DNA from: Pseudomonas sp. | GTDB lineage: Bacteria > Pseudomonadota > Gammaproteobacteria > Pseudomonadales > Pseudomonadaceae | Assembly (NCBI RefSeq): GCF_030150285.1 | Contig: NZ_JASLGE010000032.1 | Coordinates: 114,896 to 178,895 of the forward strand | Length of the DNA stretch: 64,000 bases | Reading direction: 5' to 3' | In this document: in pieces, positions 59,205 to 64,000 of the stretch | Layout: each line of letters begins with the position of its first letter | How positions within the stretch are numbered: position 1 is the first letter of the stretch | Program-made: the position numbers and the translations under genes | The notes under the pieces: generated by a model | Databases searched by the model: none | What the model was told of the DNA's origin: nothing | What the model saw: only the letters and a program-made list of their open reading frames with translations

Positions 59205-60059
59205 ATGAAGATGCGAGGGTTGTTAAGCGCAGGAGCTGCCTTGGTGCTGGCGATGAGTGCGGGAGTGGCGAGTGCTCAGAGCAAAGCGCCGTTAAGTATC
59301 GGGTATGTTGATGGTTGGTCTGACAGTGTGGCGACCACCCACGTGGCGGCTGAAATCATCAAGCAAAAACTCGGGCATGACGTCAAGTTGATGCCCGTGG
59401 CGACCGGAATCATGTGGCAGGGGGTAGCGACGGGCAAGCTGGATGCCATGTTATCGGCCTGGTTGCCAGTGACTCACGGCGAGTACTGGGCTAAAAACAA
59501 GGACAAAGTGGTTGATTACGGCCCTAACTTTAAAGATGCCAAAATCGGCTTGATTGTGCCGGAGTACGTGAAGGCGCAGTCGATCGCGGACTTGAAGGGT
59601 GACGACGGCTACAAGAAAAAAATTGTAGGCATTGACGCGGGCTCGGGCGTGATGCTGAAAACCGATCAGGCGATCAAGGACTATGACCTGGGTTATAAAC
59701 TGCAGGCCAGTTCAGGTGCGGCGATGACTTCGGAGTTGGGCCGTGCTTATGCCAAAGAGGAGCCGATAGTGGTCACCGGTTGGGTGCCGCACTGGATGTT
59801 TGCCAAGTGGAAGCTGCGATTCCTGGATGACCCAAAAAGTGTTTATGGCGCTTCTGAAACTGTGAATAGCATCGGCAGTAAGGAACTTGATAGCAAAGCC
59901 CCGGATGTCGCTGCCTTTTTAAAGAAGTTTTCCTGGAACTCCAAGGATGAAATTGGTGAGGTAATGCTGGCCATTCAAGAGGGGGCAAAACCTGAAGCGG
60001 CGGCCAAGGAGTGGGTGGCCAAGCACCCTGAGCGTGTAGCTGAATGGACCGCTAAATAA
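59205..60059 (+). CDS. Glycine-betaine/quaternary-amine-type substrate-binding protein (OpuAC/CaiX-like), orphan
   Basis: 284 residues. The signal peptide ends near AGVASAQ. The OpuAC pattern is present: LSIGYVDGWSDSVATTHVAAEIIKQKLGHDV, TGIMWQGVATGKLDAMLSAWLPVTHGEYW (Trp-rich quaternary-amine site) and VVTGWVPHWMFAKWKLRFLDD. No permease or ATPase is adjacent; in P. aeruginosa, CbcX/CaiX/BetX are such orphans served by the shared CbcWV transporter. The ATG at 59205 follows GAGGA at 8 bases; the frame is open much further upstream. It is divergent from the GH17 gene. Confidence 0.9.
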   Translation: MKMRGLLSAGAALVLAMSAGVASAQSKAPLSIGYVDGWSDSVATTHVAAEIIKQKLGHDVKLMPVATGIMWQGVATGKLDAMLSAWLPVTHGEYWAKNKDKVVDYGPNFKDAKIGLIVPEYVKAQSIADLKGDDGYKKKIVGIDAGSGVMLKTDQAIKDYDLGYKLQASSGAAMTSELGRAYAKEEPIVVTGWVPHWMFAKWKLRFLDDPKSVYGASETVNSIGSKELDSKAPDVAAFLKKFSWNSKDEIGEVMLAIQEGAKPEAAAKEWVAKHPERVAEWTAK

Positions 60060-60090
60060 TTGCGAAGCGTCTAGTTCGCCGTACACAAGA

Positions 60091-60120
60091 CCGTTTGGTG
60101 TTTGCGCCAAACGGTTTTTT
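60091..60120 (+). terminator. Rho-independent terminator of the betaine-type binding-protein gene
   Basis: The stem CCGTTTGG/CCAAACGG with an 8-base loop followed by seven Ts, 31 bp after the stop codon. Confidence 0.9.
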
Positions 60121-60281
60121 TGTGCGCATTGTCTTTTTCAGCAGGGCATCGTCCTTACAGCGTAGAGAAACCGGGGGCTGCGGCGATTTGAGGTTCTACT
60201 ACTAAAGTCGTCTGGATTAGAAATTGAAGCGCCCCAATAGTGAAAACGTTCCAACTCATCTGTGCTGCGAGGACAAAAATA

Positions 60282-60593
60282 ATGAACGACAGCATTTACC
60301 TCAAGATTCAAAACAGCCCGCGCTTCAAGGAGCTGGTTAAAAAAAGAGAACGATTCGCCTGGATTCTCTCGGCAATCATGCTCGGATTGTATGCCGCTTT
60401 CATCCTGCTTATTGCTTATGCGCCGCAAGTGCTGGGGGCCAAGTTGAGCCCCGGCTCGTCCATTACCTGGGGGATTCCGATTGGAGTAGGGCTGATTATT
60501 TCGGCGTTTATTCTGACCGGCATCTACGTACAACGGGCCAATGGCGAATTTGACGAGATGAACGCTGCAATTCTCAAGGAGGCTGAGCAATGA
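60282..60593 (+). CDS. DUF485 membrane protein (YjcH-like)
   Basis: 103 residues with two membrane segments (WILSAIMLGLYAAFILLIAYAP and WGIPIGVGLIISAFILTGIYVQRA). It belongs to the DUF485 family that precedes actP in most proteobacteria. The ATG at 60282 has GAGGA upstream, and the stop overlaps the actP start by 4 bp. The protein probably forms a small subunit or assembly partner of the permease. Confidence 0.93.
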   Translation: MNDSIYLKIQNSPRFKELVKKRERFAWILSAIMLGLYAAFILLIAYAPQVLGAKLSPGSSITWGIPIGVGLIISAFILTGIYVQRANGEFDEMNAAILKEAEQ

Positions 60594-62248
60594 TCCGGCG
60601 TCTATTGGCAGCACTGGGCATGGCGGCTTTGGCCCCTTGTGTCTGGGCAGGGGAAGCCCTGACCGGAGAAGTTCAAAAGCAACCGCTTAACATCTCTGCG
60701 ATTATCATGTTCGTGGCGTTTGTAGGCGCAACTTTGTGCATCACGTACTGGGCCTCAAAACGCAACAAATCCGCGGCGGATTACTACGCTGCCGGCGGTA
60801 AGATCACAGGCTTTCAGAACGGCCTGGCAATCGCGGGCGACTATATGTCTGCCGCGTCCTTTCTCGGTATTTCCGCACTGGTTTACACCTCGGGCTACGA
60901 TGGCTTGATTTACTCCATCGGCTTCCTTGTGGGCTGGCCAATCATTCTGTTCTTGATCGCAGAGCGTCTGCGTAACCTGGGCAAGTACACTTTCGCAGAC
61001 GTCGCTTCGTATCGGCTGGGTCAAACCCAAATTCGATCTTTGTCGGCCTGTGGCTCGCTGGTGGTGGTGGCGTTCTACCTGATTGCGCAGATGGTCGGTG
61101 CTGGCAAGCTGATCCAGTTGCTCTTTGGCCTGGACTACCACGTTGCGGTGATTTTGGTCGGTATCCTGATGTGCCTGTATGTGCTGTTCGGCGGCATGCT
61201 GGCGACGACCTGGGTACAAATCATCAAGGCGGTGTTGTTGCTGTCGGGTGCGACATTCATGGCCGTCATGGTGATGAAGCACGTTAACTTTGACTTCAAC
61301 TCGCTGTTTGCCGAGGCCGTGAAAATTCACCCGAAAGCGGAGGCCATCATGAGCCCTGGCGGTTTGGTGAAGGATCCGATTTCGGCATTCTCCCTGGGGC
61401 TGGCATTGATGTTCGGTACTGCCGGTCTGCCGCACATTCTGATGCGCTTCTTCACCGTCAGTGACGCTAAAGAAGCCCGTAAGAGTGTGTTCTACGCAAC
61501 GGGTTTCATTGGTTACTTCTACATCCTGACCTTTATCATTGGTTTTGGCGCGATCATCCTTGTCAGCACCAACCCGGACTTTAAAGACGCTGCTGGCGCT
61601 TTGTTGGGTGGTAATAACATGGCGGCCGTGCACTTGGCTGATGCGGTAGGTGGCAGTATCTTCCTGGGCTTTATCTCGGCAGTGGCTTTTGCCACGATCC
61701 TGGCGGTGGTTGCAGGCTTGACATTGGCTGGTGCTTCGGCGGTGTCTCACGACCTGTATGCCAGCGTGATCAAGAAAGGCAAAGCCAACGACAAGGACGA
61801 AATTCGCGTCTCGAAGATCACCACGATTGCACTGGGTGTTTTGGCAATTGGCCTGGGCATCCTGTTCGAAAGCCAAAACATCGCGTTCATGGTTGGCCTG
61901 GCGTTCTCGATCGCCGCGAGCTGCAACTTCCCGGTTCTGCTGCTTTCCATGTACTGGAAAAACCTGACGACTCGCGGAGCCATGATCGGTGGCTGGATGG
62001 GTCTGATAAGCGCGGTTGGCTTGATGATCCTGGGTCCGACCATCTGGGTGCAGATCTTGCATCATGAAAAAGCGATCTTCCCTTACGAGTACCCAGCGCT
62101 GTTCTCAATGATCATTGCGTTTGTGGGTATCTGGTTCTTCTCGATCACTGATAAATCCAAGTCGGCCGTTAAAGAGCGTGCACTGTTCTTCCCGCAGTTC
62201 GTGCGTTCACAGACGGGTCTTGGGGCGAGCGGGGCGGTGGATCACTAA
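60590..62248 (+). CDS. actP: Acetate/monocarboxylate sodium symporter ActP
   Basis: 552 residues with a signal-like N-terminus (AALGMAALAPCVWAGEAL) and about 13 membrane helices. The sodium:solute symporter signature AADYYAAGGKITGFQNGLAIAGDYMSAASFLGI is at about 60-92, and GLPHILMRFFTVSDAKEARKSVFYATGFIGYFYILTF is characteristic of ActP. It imports acetate and similar short monocarboxylates. Overlaps yjcH by 4 bp. Regulation is probably by a CrbSR-type system, but no site was identified. Confidence 0.95.
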   Translation: MIRRLLAALGMAALAPCVWAGEALTGEVQKQPLNISAIIMFVAFVGATLCITYWASKRNKSAADYYAAGGKITGFQNGLAIAGDYMSAASFLGISALVYTSGYDGLIYSIGFLVGWPIILFLIAERLRNLGKYTFADVASYRLGQTQIRSLSACGSLVVVAFYLIAQMVGAGKLIQLLFGLDYHVAVILVGILMCLYVLFGGMLATTWVQIIKAVLLLSGATFMAVMVMKHVNFDFNSLFAEAVKIHPKAEAIMSPGGLVKDPISAFSLGLALMFGTAGLPHILMRFFTVSDAKEARKSVFYATGFIGYFYILTFIIGFGAIILVSTNPDFKDAAGALLGGNNMAAVHLADAVGGSIFLGFISAVAFATILAVVAGLTLAGASAVSHDLYASVIKKGKANDKDEIRVSKITTIALGVLAIGLGILFESQNIAFMVGLAFSIAASCNFPVLLLSMYWKNLTTRGAMIGGWMGLISAVGLMILGPTIWVQILHHEKAIFPYEYPALFSMIIAFVGIWFFSITDKSKSAVKERALFFPQFVRSQTGLGASGAVDH

Positions 62249-62266
62249 GGCAGTAGCAAGCTTTTA

Positions 62267-62288
62267 GCTGCAAGCTGCAAGCTGCAAG
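62267..62288. repeat. Short 7-bp tandem repeat after actP
   Basis: Three units of AGCTGCA, just downstream of the actP stop. Such AGCTGCAAGCT tracts are common at gene ends in pseudomonads. Confidence 0.6.
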
Positions 62289-62310
62289 TTTAGAAGCAGT
62301 AGGTGTTAAG

Positions 62311-62344
62311 AAATCCCCCTGTCGTGAGGCAGGGGGATTTTTTG
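62311..62344 (+). terminator. Rho-independent terminator of yjcH-actP
   Basis: The perfect 11-bp stem AAATCCCCCTG/CAGGGGGATTT followed by T6, about 62 bp after the stop codon. Confidence 0.88.
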
Positions 62345-62398
62345 TGTGCCGCAGAATATGCCTTCGTCAGCGACAGCAGTCGGCGTGTAGGCGTCAGC

Positions 62399-62475
62399 CT
62401 GTACGGGACAGGGTGAAGATCACGGTGAACATGCTGGTTGGAATGCCGATTGTCTTGAGGATGATTCCCGAGTAG
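62399..62475 (-). pseudogene. Diverged fragment of gltA, non-coding
   Basis: 77 bp that match gltA positions 62755-62831 at all but four bases. The fragment has the same orientation as gltA, starts and ends abruptly, and is joined directly to REP copy 6. There is no start or stop, so it is a relic of a duplication or conversion event. Confidence 0.82.
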
Positions 62476-62536
62476 GAGCGAGCTTGCTCGCGATCTTTTG
62501 ATCTTTAAAGGATCGCGAGCAAGCTCGTTCTTACGC
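62472..62536. repeat. REP-like inverted repeat, copy 6
   Basis: Perfect 15-bp arms AGCTTGCTCGCGATC (62481-62495) and complement (62511-62525), bounded by GTAGGAGCG on the left and CGTTCTTACG on the right. It abuts the gltA fragment. Confidence 0.85.
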
Positions 62537-62555
62537 GTAAGGTGTTTTTTGTGCA

Positions 62556-62604
62556 CAAAAAAACGGCCTCTGCTCTTTATATAAAAGGCAGGGGCCGTTT
62601 TGTT
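62556..62604 (-). terminator. Rho-independent terminator of gltA
   Basis: The stem AAACGGCC...GGCCGTTT with an AT-rich loop; on the minus strand it is followed by a T-run (seven Ts), about 31 bp after the gltA stop. Confidence 0.85.
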
Positions 62605-62634
62605 TGCAGCTAAGACGCTATCGTGGGATATGCC

Positions 62635-63924
62635 TTACTTGCGGTCTTCCAGCTTGGTCAGGTCACGCTGTTCGTAACCGGTGTACAGCTGGCGTGGACG
62701 GCCAATCTTGTACGGGCTGGACAGCATTTCTTTCCAGTGCGAGATCCAGCCAACTGTACGGGACAGGGCGAAGATCACGGTGAACATGCTGGTTGGAATG
62801 CCGATGGCCTTGAGGATGATCCCCGAGTAGAAATCGACGTTCGGGTACAAAGAGCGTTCGATGAAGTACGGATCGGTCAGAGCAATCTCTTCCAGGCGCA
62901 TGGCCAGTTCGAGTTGCGGGTCGTTTTTGATCCCCAGCTCTTTCAGGACTTCGTCGCAGGTCTTCTTCATGACGGTGGCGCGCGGGTCGCGGTTTTTGTA
63001 AACGCGATGACCGAAGCCCATCAGTTTGAACGGATCGTTCTTGTCCTTGGCTTTGGCGATGAAGGTGTCGATGTTGGACACATCGCCAATTTCGTCGAGC
63101 ATGGTCAACACAGCTTCGTTGGCACCGCCGTGAGCAGGGCCCCACAGTGCCGCGATGCCGGCAGCGATACAGGCGAACGGATTGGCACCCGAAGAGCCCG
63201 CCAGACGCACGGTAGAGGTCGACGCATTCTGTTCGTGGTCGGCGTGCAGGATAAAGATCTTATCCATGGCCTTGGCCAGTACCGGGCTGATCGGTTTGAT
63301 CTCGCACGGCGTGTTGAACATCATGTGCAGGAAGTTTTCGGCGTAGCTCAGGTCGTTACGCGGGTACATCATGGGCTGGCCCATGGAGTACTTGTAAACC
63401 ATTGCAGCCAAGGTTGGCATTTTGGCAACCAGACGGATCGCGGAGATTTCACGATGCTGCGGGTTATTAATGTCCAGGGAGTCGTGGTAGAAGGCCGATA
63501 GGGCTCCGACTACACCGCACATGACCGCCATCGGGTGGGCGTCACGACGGAAGCCGTTGAAGAAGGTCTTCAACTGCTCGTGAACCATGGTGTGGTTTTT
63601 TACGGTGCTGACGAACTTCGCTTTCTGCTCTGCGGTCGGCAGTTCGCCGTTCAGCAGCAGGTAAGCGGTCTCTAGGTAGTCAGACTGTTCAGCCAGTTGT
63701 TCGATCGGGTAGCCTCGGTGCAGCAGGATACCGTTATCACCATCGATATAGGTGATTTTCGACTCGCAAGATGCAGTCGACATGAAGCCCGGGTCGAATG
63801 TGAATCGGCCCGTAGCCGTTAGGCCGCGCACATCGATTACATCGGGACCCACGGTGCCAGTTAAAATGGGCAGCTCGACGGGGGCTGCGCCCTCGATGAT
63901 CAACTGCGCTTTTTTGTCAGCCAT
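62635..63924 (-). CDS. gltA: Type II citrate synthase
   Basis: 429 residues, the length of hexameric NADH-inhibited GltA. Motifs: FTFDPGFMSTASCESKITYIDGDNGILLHRGYPIEQLAE, MCGVVGALSAFYHD, LHADHEQNASTSTVRLAGSSGANPFACIAAGIAALWGPAHGGANEAVL (catalytic His) and FGHRVYKNRDPRATVMK (catalytic Asp nearby). It condenses acetyl-CoA and oxaloacetate at the entry of the TCA cycle. The ATG at 63924 has AGGAGG at 5 bases. The 76 bp to the right edge are its promoter region; in pseudomonads the sdh genes lie beyond. Confidence 0.97.
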   Translation of the reverse strand: MADKKAQLIIEGAAPVELPILTGTVGPDVIDVRGLTATGRFTFDPGFMSTASCESKITYIDGDNGILLHRGYPIEQLAEQSDYLETAYLLLNGELPTAEQKAKFVSTVKNHTMVHEQLKTFFNGFRRDAHPMAVMCGVVGALSAFYHDSLDINNPQHREISAIRLVAKMPTLAAMVYKYSMGQPMMYPRNDLSYAENFLHMMFNTPCEIKPISPVLAKAMDKIFILHADHEQNASTSTVRLAGSSGANPFACIAAGIAALWGPAHGGANEAVLTMLDEIGDVSNIDTFIAKAKDKNDPFKLMGFGHRVYKNRDPRATVMKKTCDEVLKELGIKNDPQLELAMRLEEIALTDPYFIERSLYPNVDFYSGIILKAIGIPTSMFTVIFALSRTVGWISHWKEMLSSPYKIGRPRQLYTGYEQRDLTKLEDRK

Positions 63925-64000
63925 GTGGCCTCCTATTTATGCTTGAAATCATCAGACAGACCCCCCACGCAGGGCCCGCACCACTATAGTGAGATAAATT

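Larger units (their letters stand above)
62249..62634. other. Intergenic region between convergent actP and gltA
   Basis: 386 bp containing three 7-base tandem units, the actP terminator, a gltA-derived fragment, REP copy 6 and the gltA terminator, each listed separately. No gene. Confidence 0.7.

Noticed and set aside
60755..62065. A 436-codon open frame antisense to actP
   Set aside because: It runs inside a clear symporter gene, has low-complexity His/Gln/Arg-rich translation and no ribosome-binding site; long antisense frames are common opposite GC-rich genes.
62267..62288. A CRISPR-like or VNTR array after actP
   Set aside because: Only three 7-bp units without spacers; a common short tract at gene ends in pseudomonads.
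62623..63501. A 292-codon open frame antisense to gltA
   Set aside because: It lies fully within citrate synthase on the other strand; no start signal and no recognisable domain.

Overview
The window reads as a Pseudomonas chromosome, most likely of the fluorescens lineage. The evidence is gene content: the 83-residue lipoprotein OprI, the block FKBP isomerase - HTH/Sel1 trio - prc, the block apeB - rluA - minE/D/C - acyltransferase, CysB next to a Usp protein and a DAHP synthase, and actP followed by gltA. Six short REP-like inverted repeats built on TCGCGAGCAAG also fit this group. No tRNA, rRNA, CRISPR array, integrase or transposase was seen.

Left edge to 10142 is an accessory catabolic region. 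It holds a two-subunit Rieske ring-hydroxylating oxygenase with its own reductase, an SDR dehydrogenase cut by the window edge, an isochorismatase-fold protein that has lost its catalytic triad, a class III (GSA-aminomutase-like) aminotransferase, an APC permease, a LysR regulator and an outer-membrane channel. Together they look like uptake, transamination and ring attack on an amino-aromatic compound. From 10180 conserved genes follow: an FtsX-type ABC exporter divergent from tesA, an L,D-transpeptidase and oprI.

From 16651 to 24517 lies a second accessory locus: a VanA-like Rieske monooxygenase with its reductase, an M14-like (DUF2817) zinc hydrolase, a complete HisJQMP-type amino-acid ABC transporter and a GcvA-like LysR regulator. 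A 16-bp palindrome resembling a HutC operator covers the likely promoter of the binding-protein gene. A second element is shared between the oxygenase and LysR promoters. This is the best candidate here for an undescribed system: import, amide or peptide cleavage and O/N-demethylation of an amino-acid derivative.

From 24551 to 36651 most genes are housekeeping: DAHP synthase, a degenerate PilZ protein, a thioredoxin-like protein, a 5'-nucleotidase, Usp, CysB, a two-repeat DUF4329-like protein, an FKBP lipoprotein, the HTH/Sel1 trio, Prc protease and a quinone reductase. A hairpin made of two perfect DnaA boxes lies at 32024-32054. From 36763 to 43130 there is a GntR/UTRA-controlled ABC importer operon with an alkaline-phosphatase-superfamily enzyme and a neighbouring HAD phosphatase, probably for a phosphonate or organophosphate.

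From 43215 to the right edge the window holds an MscS channel, ApeB, RluA, MinEDC, an LpxL-like acyltransferase, a patatin, an autotransporter, MlaA overlapping an exported alpha/beta hydrolase, a GH17 membrane enzyme divergent from an orphan betaine-type binding protein, the yjcH-actP pair and gltA. A diverged 77-bp copy of an internal gltA segment sits between actP and gltA and ends at a REP element.
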